Shown here: in pieces, positions 23,512 to 35,490 of the stretch
How the letters are laid out: each line of letters begins with the position of its first letter
Position numbering within the stretch: the first letter of the stretch is position 1
Assembly: GCA_038049695.1 (NCBI GenBank)
Contig: CP142451.1
Span: forward strand, 66,035,501-66,099,500
DNA from: Cinnamomum chago
Taxonomy: Eukaryota; Streptophyta; Magnoliopsida; Laurales; Lauraceae
Reading direction: 5' to 3'
Length of the DNA stretch: 64,000 nt
Position numbers and translations under genes: made by a program
Notes under the pieces: model-generated
Told to the model about the DNA's origin: nothing
The model's input: the letters and a program-made list of their open reading frames with translations, nothing else
Database searches by the model: none

Positions 23512-24430
23512 AGTTGAGCGTTGTTTTAATGGCCACTAGGTGCGAGTTTTTGATGGCTGGTGGGGGGTTTTTCTCATGGACAATGGGCCTTATTTTGGCC
23601 CCTTTTAGACCAACTTTTAGGGTTTTTTCCCATGGCCGATGGGCCCTATTTTGGCACCTTTTTAGCCTAAACCTTGGGACCCATTTTGGCACCTTTAGAT
23701 ATTCTTAATAGGTGGACTCATTTGCGACCAAATCTCACTTAATGTGAGTTTTTTCCCAAGAATACCCAGATACCTTTATTTAATCAACCCCAAACCACTA
23801 GTGGGCACCCCCGAGACTGCAGGGGATGTCCGGTGACTCCAGTTAGGGATCTTTCAGACCCCTAAACCCCTTGAAACATGTTAACTGACGTTACTTTTCA
23901 CAAAGGAAACAGAACACTTAGGTTTTTGGTGGACCTCATACCCCGACCCTATCCAAACATGGGTTTTTCTCTAAGATTGCCCAGTAATCCTTATGCAATC
24001 ACCACAAAACTGCAGGCGAGAGCATCCTTGGGATTGTGAGGCACCCACTAGTGAACCTAGTTGAGGGTCTTTGAGATCCCTAAATCCTTTGTAACCCCCT
24101 GAACATGGTTACTCTCAGTAAAGGGGGTCGTAAATGTAAAATTAGGATGTATCTTGTACTCGAACACTGCCTCACTTGATTTTCGACTTTTTTCACTCTT
24201 CGAATTACCCGAAGGCATATGGAGCATGGTGATTATCGTTCTATCCGGACTTAGGGTTTTGGGTATCCCCACCTTCCGAATGCACCAAGTGTATAACCAA
24301 TCTTGATACCCAACTCTGAGTGCATATAGTCTCAAATGTCATCATACTTGCATGTCCAAGGTGGTTGATGACTAAAAGATATATTAGTAATGGATCCTTG
24401 ACTGTTCAATAGGCTTGATAGAATGTCTTA
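23512..24430. repeat. Unassigned stretch with a diverged local duplication
   Basis: No gene seen. About 23747-23960 and 23961-24115 are diverged copies of one sequence: both run from TTTTTC-AAGA-T-CCCAG through ACTAGTG and GATC-TT-AGA-CCCTAAA to ACATG-TTA-CT. The lead part also repeats GGCCCTATTTTGGC phrases (23585-23690). Origin unknown. Confidence 0.45.
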
Positions 24431-27400
24431 ATCAATTATTTCCATATTCAAATGCATTGGCAAGTAGAAATTCTTCAAAAGGCAGAATCGAGTGCTGGAG
24501 TTGTGGCGAGAAAGGATAGTTATAAAAGGACTGCAGAGCTCTACCAAAGAAATAGAAGAAAAAGGATGGTAACAAAGAAAACAAAGATTCCACAAATATT
24601 GCAGGTGATACTGTTCAAGATGGTTTAATTCTTCTATTTGATTATAAATCCGTATCTTGGGTTATAGATTCTGGTGCATCCTTTCATACCATTGCATACA
24701 GATAATATCTAAAAAATTATGTACAAGGTGATTTTGGAAAAAATTATCTTGGTAATGATGAACCTTGTGACATAATTGCCAAGGGAGATGTTCAAATCAA
24801 ATTACCAAATGGAGGTATATAGCAATTGAATGATGTTAGGCATCTACCCAACCTGAAAAGAAACCTATTATTAGTTGGTCATCTTACAAGCTCTAGTTAC
24901 GTAACAATATTTGCAGATGATTTATGAAAAGTTATGAAAGGGAGTATGGTTGTTGCTCGCGGTAAGAAAGAAGGAGCTCTTTAATTTACTAATAGCTCTA
25001 CAAGTTCCATTACAGTGCAAATAGGGGCATTGGCCTGGTAGAATCGGACACATGAGCAAGAAAGGGATGAAAATCATTCACTCGAAAGGTAAACTGGAAG
25101 GATTCGAGTCCTTAGACTTTGAGTTCTATGAGGATTGTGTTTTCGGAAAGCAAAAGAAAGTCACCTTCCTTGAAGTAAGTGGGCCACCGAAGTCAGAAAG
25201 GTTAGAACTAGTACACATAGATGTGTGGAGACAAACTATGGTACCTTTTCTTAGTGAATCTTCTTACTCTATTACATTCATTGATGATGCTACCAGGAAA
25301 TTATGGGATTATCCTATGAAATACAAGTTTGATGTGTTTGATATTTTTAAAAAGTGGAAAGTTATAGCTGAAAATGAAACATGTATGAAATTGAAATGTT
25401 TAAGATCTGACAATAAAGGTGAATACTGCAGTAAAGAATTTGAAGAGTACTACGCCAAAAACGGCATTAGAGGAGAGGAGATCATTCCCAATACACTACA
25501 GTAAAATGGTACAGCAGAGTGCATGAACATGACCAATGTTGAGCGTGCTAGAAGCATGAGGATACATGTTGGATTGCCCAAGCAGTTTTGGGCAGAAGCG
25601 GTGAATACTGCTGCATACTTAATCAATCGTGGCCTTTCAGTGCATTTAGATGGTGGACTACCAGAGAAAGCTTAGACTGCAAAATAGTTAAACCTTTCGC
25701 ATTTAAAGGTATTTGGTTGTATCTCTGATGTTTATATTTATGCTGAAAATAGAGACAAACAAGATTCCAAATCTAGGAAATGCACTTTCATTGGATATGG
25801 TTCTAATGAATTTGGTTACCACTTCTGAGATGAAGAAAAGAGAAAAATCATTAGAAGCAGAAATGTTATATTCAGTTTGAAAGTGATGCATAAAAACAAG
25901 GACAAGTTGCAAGAGGACAATAATGAATACTTAGAGCTGGGTGACACTTCTGAAAATGATGTACCTGGCATGAAAATCAAAACTCGCATGTAGACCCTTA
26001 AACACTTGCCCGAGTAAGAAGGCCATCTAGGACTCCTAAGCCTACACAACGTTATTCACCTTTATTGTATTACTTATTGTTAGCTGATAATGGTGAAACG
26101 GAATGTTATAAAGAAGCATTGCAGGTTGAAACTCAGGCTATGTGGGAACAAGCCATGGAAGATGAGATACAATCATAATTGTCCAACTAGACATGGGACT
26201 CTGTTCATTTGCTTGAGGGAAAAAAAGCAGTGCACAACAGTGGGTGTACAGCTTGAAGGAAGAACATGATGGTAGCAAGCGATACAAAGTCAGGTTGGTT
26301 ACGAAAGGCTTCCAATAGAAGGCAAGTATTAATTACTCTGAGTTATTTTCTCCTGTGGTTAAATTAAACACAATCAAAAGTGTTTTGAGCATTGTGGCAG
26401 TAGAAAATTTACATATTGAGTAGTTAGATGTAAAAACTGTAGTTCTCCATGGTGATTTGGAAGAAGACATCTACATGCATCAACTACAAGGATAAGTTGT
26501 ACCAAGAAAGGAGGAAATGATGTGTAAGCTCAAAAAGAGTTTATACGATTTAAAGCATGCCCCAAGACAATGGTATATGAAATTTCATAAGTTTATGCAC
26601 AACATAGGTTACAAACGATGTCATGCAGACCATTATTATTATTTCAAAAGTTTTAATGAATGTTACATTATTCTACTCTTGTATGAAGATGACATGCTTG
26701 TTGTAGGTTCAAATATGCATAAAATAAACAATTTGACAAAACAATTGTCACAGGAATTTGAAATGAAGGATTTGGGTGCTCGAATCAAATTCTCGGCATG
26801 AAAATCAGTAGAGACAGAATAAATTGCACATTGAAGCTGTCTCAAGCAGAATATGTTGAAAATGTTCTAAATAGGTTCAACATGCAGGGTGCTAAGCCAT
26901 TTAGCACTCAACTAGCCAGCCACTTCAAACTCTCAAAAGAGTTATCTCTTAAGACAGAACAAGAGAAGGAGAACATGTCCAAGGTCTCATATGCTTCAAT
27001 TGTTGGCAGCTTGATGTATGCAATGGTCTGCACTAGACCAAACATTGCTCATGCAGTGGGAGTTATAAGCAAATTTATGAGCAACCTCAAACAAACGCAT
27101 TGAGAAGCAGTTAAGTGGATTCTCAGATACATGAGAGTTGCCACTAATTCAGCATTATGTTTTGGAGGATCATAGATCAAATTGCAGGGATATGTTGATT
27201 CAGACTTGGCAGGAGATCTTGATAGAAGTAGAAGCATTACGGGATATGTCTTCACATTAGGTAGTACAACAATCAGTTTGAAGTTACAATTATAGGACGG
27301 CGTTGCACTTTCAACCACATAAACAAAGTATGTTGCCGCTACAGAAGGTTGTAAGGAAATGATTTGGTCACAAGAGTTAATGGAAGAGTTTGTTAAGAAG

Positions 27401-28030
27401 CAAGGGACCAATAGACTTTACATTGACAGTAAGGGTGTCATTCATCTTGTAAAGAATTCAGCCTTTTTTCCAAAAACCAAATACATTCGTATCAGATATC
27501 ACTTCATATGGTGGCTTTTGTATGAAAAAGTGTTGAAATTGGAGAAGATTCTATTAAGTCAGAGTCCTGCAGGTATGTTCACAAAGGTGGTGGATATACA
27601 AAAACTGAAGTTGTGCATAACTTCAATTGGTCTTCAAGCATGAAGATGAGGTATAGAGATTCGTAGCAGTGATCTGGTATTGTCAAAGTCATTCGGTATG
27701 ATCAGTCTTTGAGTGGGAGGTTGATGGGTTGGTGAAGTCTGATCTAGACCTTTATTATTTACAGGGGTTAATTTGTAATTTGTAGGTTTATTCAAGACCA
27801 TCTGTCATAAGGCCAGATCTAATGCTTGTGGGTGTCTAGAGGTTTAGGTTTTTATACTAGGTGGTGAGAGCATTTTACTCTGAGAGAGTTACTGAGATTG
27901 TTTGAGGTCGATTGAGAGAGATAGTGAGCGTTTGTACAACGTCAGTGCATTTATCTTGACTCGATCAGATTTTCAAAGTGTGTTCCACTAAGAAGCCTCG
28001 ACAATATGTTGTTATTAGCTTTTAATTAGT
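24431..28030 (+). mobile_element. Decayed Ty1/copia element, gag knuckle to 3' LTR
   Basis: In copia order on the plus strand: a zinc-knuckle remnant (about 24484-24530), a protease active-site region WVIDSGASFHT (24655-24690), integrase core (best seen in 25052-25504, with VHIDVW, FIDDATRK and LRSDNKGEY), reverse transcriptase (about 26100-27100, with LYDLKHAPRQWY and the catalytic YEDDM near 26682), RNase H (about 27110-27640, with a KTKYIRIRYH stretch), a polypurine tract (27704-27720) and the start of an LTR at about 27722. The protein style is Tork-like (tentative). Frames are broken a dozen or more times; an old fossil. Integrase before RT fixes the copia superfamily. Confidence 0.85.
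27722..28030 (+). repeat. 3' LTR of the decayed copia element (right edge uncertain)
   Basis: Starts directly after the polypurine tract with TGATGGGTTGG. The right edge is a guess, since the matching 5' LTR is not in view. Confidence 0.4.
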
Positions 28031-29034
28031 ACGTACAAATACTCTCTACTTCTTAGAGACTATTTGGCAAGTTTGACCCATTTGAAATAGGATGTCTAGA
28101 TCTGTTTTAATTAAACCATTTTTCTTATAGACTTTCAATTTGTTTGATTCAGCTAAAAAAAAGTCAAGCTTGTCATATGGTATAAGTATGTGGGAGAAAT
28201 TAACACACGGTAAAAGTAGTATCAGCAAACTTGTAATATAGTGGTAGTACTTGCAAACATTCAAATTGTAAAAACTATATGAGCAAACTTGTCCAAATAA
28301 AAAATAAAAAGATCAAAAAACGCGTGATTGCTTTAGACATTTATGTCTATTTGAAAAGTCACATTTTTTTTATAAAAGGGGTAAAAGGTCTTAATTTTGT
28401 TTCAATCAGCCTAAAGCACTCATACATCCATTAAATTAAGTTAAGTCAAACAGAGTAAAAAAAAAAGTAGACTTGCTGAACACCACCTTATTAAAGAAAC
28501 CTGATTGGGTGTGTTTGAGATGCATGTGCGGAAGCTAATTTTTAGTTCCCAATTTAAATGTAGAGTATGCTCCACATAACATCTATGAAATTGACCCACT
28601 TATGATAAATCCAATGCTGGAAGTTAACCAAATGTTTACTCCAACTGAATGTGCTTCACCCTTAGATTGATCACTTATAGAACGATATTCGACCAACCTA
28701 TCATATGCACAGCTATTGCTTATAGTCTATGAACTAAGAAGATTTCTATTATTAATCTGTATATTTAAATATGAGCTGCATTTGTTGAAATTCATATTAT
28801 AATACAATATTTATATGTAAGTTGAATATATTATAAGCGAAGGGTAGGCGGACCTCACTTCCCATCAAATCATCCTAAACCTTGATTTTAGAGCACCCAA
28901 GCTAAGTAATTTTTTAATGTTTACATGAGACTTCAATTTTGGAATGAAAATCCATAAGTGAATATCGTCTCAATAAAGATGAACAAACTCAATTCTAAGA
29001 ACATAAGCCAAACAAACAACTAGAGAAGAGGTCT
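28031..29034. other. No gene seen
   Basis: AT-rich sequence with short A/T runs; no convincing ORF, RNA gene or repeat structure. Confidence 0.5.
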
Positions 29035-32000
29035 GGCGTAAGGTCTCGACCGTAAATAACATGTTTGTTAATAATTAATTGTGTTTATTGTTAGCTAAAT
29101 CGAATTAGTGGCTAGGCAAGTCTGATTTAGTGTTAGAATAGTGTTGTGTGGGTCTATTAAGTAGATTTCCGCATTTACCAAACTTTTCCTTAAAGACGTG
29201 CTCTGATCTGATGCTTCTAAGCCTAAAAAATTCCAATATTTAGATAACCAAGGACTACATTGGAATTCTCTCAAACTTCTCCACCATCTTAAGAGATGGA
29301 TGACCCTTCACTCTGTTGGAAGTGGGTGGGCCTCGTGGATATGTTTTCAAAACTTTTTGACCCACTTGACTCAGGGATCAAGTACCCATAAGGCCATAAA
29401 CCACATCCAAGATGCAATCCCTCCATTTCATCAATCATGTACAGCAATAAAACCTATCTAAAAGATAGAAATCAGCAATACCATGCATTCAAAACAATCC
29501 ACAACAAATAAAGAAGTAGATTATACCTTTGGAGCCCGGCAGTGCTCTAATGGAGAAGAAGACTTGCTAGTTGAAGAAACTCTTTCTTTTAAGCAACTTA
29601 GGATCTCCAAGACCTCGTTGTCTTCCACGCTATGACCCACTATCAGATCTCTTTTCTCAAGAAGATTGGTGGAAACTTCAAGAGAAAACCCTACTAGAAA
29701 CTCCAAGGAACTAGAAGAGAAAGAGAGAGAAGAAAGAGATGTGCAACTCTTGCACAAAAGGGGACTGGGCGTGAATTCCAAGGTGGGACGTCCAGCCCCC
29801 TTGCTCTCCTTTTATAGCCCTTAAGCAACCTCTCTTTTACTAATTGAAATAGAAGTCCAACCTCCATTAAGAATTAGTAACTTTCTCCTTTCTAATTGTT
29901 ATAGAAGTCTCATTTCTATAACAACTAGTAACTTACTATTACCATTATTAGAAGTCTCACTTCAAATAGAAATAGTAACTTTCTAATTCCTTCCTTTTAG
30001 AGTTCAAATAGGATTAGTATCTTTCTAATAACTTGGGCTAGCGTGGGGACCACTAGGGATTCCATAGAAAGCTGACTCCAATTGGGACACCGCGACCCCA
30101 CATCTTATGTGCAATCTGGGCCCACAGTTAATTGCAAATAACTTCACTATATAAATGCAATTACACTCCAGTCTTAGTCATAAATTACAATGAAGACCCT
30201 AAACTTCTCAATTACCACAAGTAGACCCCTCTATCAATATTCATGGATCAATTGGAATAAATCTGTCACATCCAATCTTAGATCCACATCTTATTATCCT
30301 TGAGTCCCAATTAATCACAGTGACCGTCAGTACTATCCAATTAACTCTTAATTGAGATGGGTGCACACTTACTAATGACAAATCCATTAACTGGCACAAG
30401 GAGATAATATAAATAGATTCCATCTTGACCATTGAATGTTTCCACAATCCTACTGCCACGTACCCAAGACACCGAGGTGTTGACTTATAGTTGGCATCAC
30501 TTATTAGTGACTCAAAGAAAATGAATAGATAGAAACTTAAGTTCATCAATGTCTCAAGATTGAGAGCCTATTGCTAAAAAATTATGAGAGCAAACCTTAA
30601 AATCGAGACAGTATTCATAAGGTGCTTCTCATGGTCCTTCAATACATCCAATGTACCAACACCATGATCCAGAATCTTACATTCTGATGATTGAGACAAA
30701 TCACACTATCTCATATTAATCAAAGTGCTGCAACTTTATCAGATGAGATGCCCAGTCTCATCACTAGTTGTGAACATATTTAAGTATAAGATTTGTGACA
30801 CATGTCTCCCGTATGTGGATCTCATCCATATACATATATCACATCTAATATACTAATAGGACCCGGTTCATCTCATGAACTATCATGTCATATGTATTGG
30901 TCATGTGCATTAAGTAATAAAACATCATTCATCTCATGAAAGGAAAGCATAATTTTATTGATAAATAAATAAATTAATCAATTTATTACATCATCTGATG
31001 GATTGAGACCGCACAAACTAACACACTCTCCTTTCTTTCTTCCTTTTTTTTTTCTTTTTCTCTCTTTTCCTTTTCACTTTCTTTCTTCCCTGAAAATCAA
31101 GAGGACTTCCAAGCTCCAATCATCATCATCATCTTCCCCAAGCCTCCACAAGCTCAACAACACCTTTTTCTAAGTTTATCCCCATCTCTCCAACCCTAAG
31201 TGAGTGGTTTTCCTTGTATTAGCTAGGGTTTTCAGACTTAATAGTTAGAGATGTGATTGGTTAGCTCATTAGCCTCTTTTCCTTTGAATTGTGTTAAGGT
31301 TTTGAGTTTGAGTTGGTTTTTCCCAGAGTTGGATTGTTTCAAGAGCTTTTCTAGCTAGGGTTGCTTCACCAAGTGTGTTATAAAGCTAACGCAAGTGAAT
31401 TCATATATATTTGCATTCATTTGTTTGTTGTTATTGTTAATTCTAGCATTAAATTGATCCTAGCTACCCTTGAAAGTCATTTATTGTAAATTGTGAAGAT
31501 GACTTCTTTATTTGTAACTTTCATTAATGGGTTGTTTCTGGCTGAATTGAAGAGGGCTAGGCCCTGGGGAAAAAATTTGGCTATAGGTGATTTTTTAAAA
31601 GGGAATCGAGAGCACCAATTTTCTACCTGATCCGGATTCAGAAGGAAAGTTGCATTGAAGCCCCATATTTTAGTTTTGGAAAGAGTGCCTGAGACTATCC
31701 TCATCAACCTGACTAATAAGTTGATCTATAAATAGCTCATTACTAGCGGTGGCCAACTGCAGAGCAAATCCACAACTAATTGTGAATTACACTACGGTTG
31801 CAAAGACAAAACCTTGACTTTTGACCCTTTTGTACTACAGCTAACCGTGGCTCACTACAGGCTAATCCTACGGCTAGCCATAGAGATCGTCTGGGTAACC
31901 GTAGACTTCTCTTTTAAAGGGGAACTTCAACACAGGTTGTGTGGACTTTGTTTGGAGACCATCGACATTGTCACGACTAAATGGGAGACCAACAGTGAGG

Positions 32001-32704
32001 GATATTTGAGCTGACACACCCTTAGGGATTTTCCGGATAACATACGAAATGCAAACTACATCGGAGTGTGACTATGTGGGTGTGTGTGACATCATATATC
32101 ATTAGATACACCAAGGTTGTGTGACATGACACTTGACATTGACCTTATTGATACAAGATATATATTGTTGTCTATTTCTATACACCAGTCGGTCATTCGT
32201 AGTCTATTGATACTACTTTTGGTGCATAGGTATCGAACCCACCGATCTCGAGGAGGAGACGAAGGCGGTTCCTAAGGAGTAACCTAATGTCTTTCATGAG
32301 TGGTGTGCAGACGGCATAGTCTAAGTTGTTATGACCACACACTTGAGGGCCTTCACGACAACATATTGGGTCTATTCTCTTTTTAATATATTTTTTTTTT
32401 TTTATTGTCCTAGGTTTTTTATAGTGGCCATGTAATTAAAATACTTTGGCATATTTTGTTTGAATTTAATTTGTAGTAATAAAAATCTTTGCTTTGCTCC
32501 TTAATGGTTTTATATTTTCTATCATTTGCTAATTATGTGATAATGAAGCTTTCGCTATAATTATTTGTAAACTGGAGAAATGTTTATACCTCACGGCAGA
32601 CTTAGATCTATAGGGACACTGACTAGGGTCACAAGTATTTCAATTGTGTCTGAAAAAAATTAATTGGCTCCTAATCAGACCCACCCAAATGTGGGAACGT
32701 GACA
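29035..32704 (+). repeat. Old LTR distantly related to the TGTAAGACC family, interrupted by a solo LTR
   Basis: The start (GCGTAAGGTCTCGACCG near 29037) and following 200 bases resemble TGTAAGACCCCGACC and its downstream sequence at 44671. The far part shares the CGAGGAGGAG...GAAGGCGG segment (32245-32270) and ends with a CCCACCC...GAACGTGACA terminus near 32704, like GGTTGCGACA in the younger copies. A block of imperfect palindromes (CTACGGCTAGCCATAG type, about 31745-31915) sits between. Without the nested solo LTR it would be about 1.95 kb. No target duplication recognised. Confidence 0.5.
29314..31023 (-). repeat. Solo LTR (1710 bp), target duplication CACTC
   Basis: Bounded by TGTTGGAAG and ACTAACA on the plus strand, with CACTC at 29309-29313 and 31024-31028. 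Orientation is minus: a TATA box (GCTATAAAAGGAG) lies at about 29806-29818 on that strand, giving about 1.2 kb of U3. No internal sequence remains, so it is a solo LTR inside the older LTR. The superfamily is not certain. The 86-codon open frame at 29521-29781 is LTR sequence. Confidence 0.72.
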
Positions 32705-33676
32705 AGCATCTTTAGTGGGGTATACATGGGCCTGCACACATCAACATTTTACACTTGACTGACAAGAAAAATTATCTAAATGTAAAATACCCCATAACCT
32801 ATAATCCCTAAGGAATCATTAACCCCAAAATAAAATATAAATCATTCTCACTAATGTCTAAGGAGAATCATTGACTCCAAAATACAATGTAAATCATTCT
32901 CACTGATGTTTAAGGAGACCCTGTTTATTTTCTACATCTGTAAATGACTTGAAAGTTGAAACGCACACCTACTTGCCTCTTTGGAGTTTACCCAATCAAA
33001 CAAACAGAAAAAACGAAAGGAAACCGCATGCAATAAACAACAAGAAACGGAACCGATAGAATTAAGTTCCATACAAACTATAGGCAAAAGAAACATGAAT
33101 GTCAAATATCTGAAACAAAAGAGAAAAAAAAACCATCAAAAGAGTCTGCATAGTGTCACAGGAAAAGAACTAAAGGCTTGTTTATTTCATATAATTGAAT
33201 TTTTAGGATTGCATTTCTATAAGTAGTTGAAATGAAGAAAAAATGATGAATATTCAAAAATGACCATCAAATAACTTTTCTAATAGAAATTGAATATCCA
33301 TGAGAAACGAACATCCAACCATCATCCTTGTAATTGAAAATCTTAGAAAAGTGAAGGTCTCATCTACATTGCTTTATATCCTTCGTCCCTCAACTCATGT
33401 CCTTAATTCTCACCTCTTCAACAATTCCTTCGGTTAAGCTAATTTGATCATAAAATCCTATGATGAAAGCAAACAGGCCCTCAAGATATATTTTCATTCT
33501 ACAAACCCAATTAAACTATTTCCCATTTTCTCCTCATCAAATTAAAGACATGAAACAAGCAGAGATTCCAATATTCCTAAAGCCTAAATAACAACTACCC
33601 ATTATAGATAATTCCTAAACAAAGAGGAAAAAACACAAAAAAAAAAAAATGTTTTGGAAAAGAAAAGATGGCCCAC
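32705..33676. other. No gene seen; candidate first intron of the channel gene
   Basis: AT-rich with short near-repeats of ATCATTCTCACT-ATGT (32830-32915). No second exon of the potassium channel gene was found here on the minus strand. Confidence 0.4.
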
Positions 33677-33867
33677 CTGTATCGAGGGTCATAAGGAGAG
33701 ATGATGAATTTCTTAAGCTTTTTTCTGCTGCTAGTGCGAGCACCGAGAGGTGGCAATATTCCCTCAGAGAGGCAGAATTGGGTGCCTTCTGTGGACATGC
33801 GGTCCGGTTCATTGCCACACATGTTTGCCGTGAAAAGTCCATTCTTCTTTTTCTTCACTTCTTCCAT
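33677..33867 (-). CDS. First exon of a Shaker-type inward K+ channel (AKT/KAT family)
   Basis: Reading from the ATG at 33867, 63 codons plus two bases lead to a splice donor (CAG then GTGGGC, donor GT at 33676-33675). The C-terminal half of the exon (about residues 32-64) is ILPPLGAR...LKKFIISPYDPRYR, close to the conserved cytosolic N-terminus of plant Shaker channels (LPSLGAR...RRFIISPYDPRYRAWE), which precedes segment S1. The donor splits the final Arg codon of PRYR, leaving phase 2. Such channels carry K+ uptake across the plasma membrane; S1-S6, pore and cyclic-nucleotide domain would come from later exons. None of these is visible to the left within the window. Either the first intron is very long and full of retroelements, or this is a stranded exon. 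AKT1-, AKT2- or KAT-type cannot be settled. Confidence 0.75.
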
Positions 33868-33930
33868 TTCGCCTTAGATTTCAAAGCCCTTGGATGTCAA
33901 AAGACCTCTCTCGCTCTCTGGTTCTTGTGC

Positions 33931-33937
33931 TTTTATA
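33931..33937 (-). promoter_or_regulatory. TATA box of the K+ channel exon
   Basis: CCTATAAAAG on the minus strand, 64 bases upstream of the ATG. Transcription would start near 33905, giving a roughly 40-base, GA-rich leader. TATA box, short leader, ATG and splice donor are all in place. Confidence 0.6.
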
Positions 33938-33941
33938 GGTT

Positions 33942-34820
33942 TTCTGATGTCCTTCGTTTCTTCTGCATTTTACGTGTTGTTGACCCCAGTTTTCCAACAC
34001 TAGAGCAGAATTTTAGGTGTTCTTTTAATGCCGGATTTGACGTTCGTATGTTTTCTAATGGCAGACAGTTTACTTAAATCAAGGAAGCGGAGAGAATGGT
34101 GGAAATTTGGATGGTGCATATTGATTCCAACAAAATTCGCACAAGCATCAATCTCAGCCCTTTATCAAGTGAGAGTTCAGATAAGTGTGTTTGGCAAAGG
34201 GGTACGTGGGCTGTGGAGGGTGCCACATCAGCCCTTAGAAATCTCTCATTTCAAAAAAATACAAAAGAAAAAAATATGAGTAAATCAGCCAACAGTCCCT
34301 GAGCACGGTCTTTTAAGGCGTCCAGTCCAACAACTTTTTCCCTAATGTCTATAGTCCAGACAGGTGGAGATATTTTGGTGAAAGGTCCCTAATATATCAC
34401 GTCATATATTTTCATGACTAATTTGCCCCTTTCAACCCTCATTCGTAGGCCAAGTTCTCTCTTATTCTCTGTTGTCCCAGAGAACTCCTTCATTTTTCTT
34501 TTCGCTCATTTTCCATTTTCCTTTCCTTTCCATGGTTGTGGAGTATCGTTGCTGACAACCTTCCGTCGCCACTATGACTTCCGATTTTCTCTTTTGATTT
34601 CTTCAAAGATAGAAACGGTTTTACTTTTCCTTACTCTTTAATTTGAAGTCTCTTCCAAATCTCTCTCTCTCTCTACAACTGATTTGAAAGAGAGCAGTTT
34701 GCTCTTTTGCTTGTTTTCCGTCTCTCTCTTTTCTCGATTGGATCATGGTCATCAAGTGTTCTTGTTTTGCATTTTGATTTCTATTAGAATCTAATTTTCC
34801 GTATTCTGACTTTTGGTGTC
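33942..34820. other. Upstream region of the K+ channel exon; no gene seen
   Basis: Holds the presumed distal promoter (33942-34300), then T/C-rich sequence with CTCTCT runs (34640-34740). No convincing ORF. Confidence 0.4.
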
Positions 34821-35490
34821 GCCAAGCTCAGATAAATTTCCTAGAAACTCTGATAAACTGGACAAAAACTCAGATAAATTTTGGCAAAACTCAAACAAAT
34901 TTATATGAGTTTTGAAAAACTTTTTTAGTTTTGAACAAATTTATCTGAAACAAATTTATCCAAGTGTGAAAAAAAAATAAACTCATTTAAAGTTCTTTTT
35001 ATTTGATATCAGACTAAGACAACTCAGTTAGGTGAGGATGGACACAGGAGCTCGTTTTGAGGTTGTGGCTGCAGAATACATGGGTTCGATCATTGAGCCT
35101 CCACGGATAAACTATGCTAGGAAATGGGGTCCTACAATAAACTACATCGAGGAGTCAAATGTGGTGGAGAAATTGGTTCCTGATAAACTCAAGTCTTCTC
35201 TGGATATTCTGGTTAAGGTTTTCCTAAAAGAGATTTATGAGGAGGAAGGACCTACAGGACCCAACATGAAGAGAAATTGGAATGGAGATGAGATTTGATG
35301 AAGAGAAATTAATTAGAATGGAGATGAGATTTGAGTGTGCGGTCAGGAAGAAATGTTTGGTATTTACTGTTTTATATTAGAATTTGACCTGGCATATATT
35401 GTTTTAGATTTGAATTATTGCTGAGTTTTGGCAAATTTATCTGAGTTTTACCAAAACTCAAATAAATTTGTCTGAGTTCTGCTTTTGCTG
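34821..35490. repeat. Cluster of direct and inverted CTCAGATAAATTT motifs around a small ORF
   Basis: About eight copies of CTCAGATAAATTT or its reverse complement AAATTTATCTGAG lie at 34827-34970 and again at 35420-35480, flanking the open frame at 35032-35298. Adjacent opposite copies can pair into small hairpins. Identity unknown; a non-autonomous transposon is possible. Confidence 0.45.
35032..35298 (+). CDS. Hypothetical 88-residue ORF, not recognised
   Basis: The ATG at 35032 (a second in-frame Met two codons later) opens 88 codons. The composition is protein-like: mixed acidic and basic residues, a long amphipathic stretch in the second half (NVVEKLVPDKL, then SLDILVKVFLKEIYEEEG), no membrane segment, no cysteines. 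It may be an exon or captured gene fragment, since it sits between clusters of motif repeats and has no obvious upstream exon. Function unknown. Confidence 0.3.
   Translation: MRMDTGARFEVVAAEYMGSIIEPPRINYARKWGPTINYIEESNVVEKLVPDKLKSSLDILVKVFLKEIYEEEGPTGPNMKRNWNGDEI

Noticed and set aside
33649-34077. 142-codon plus-strand frame over the potassium channel exon
   Set aside because: It is the opposite strand of a well-supported minus-strand exon and its promoter; no domain.
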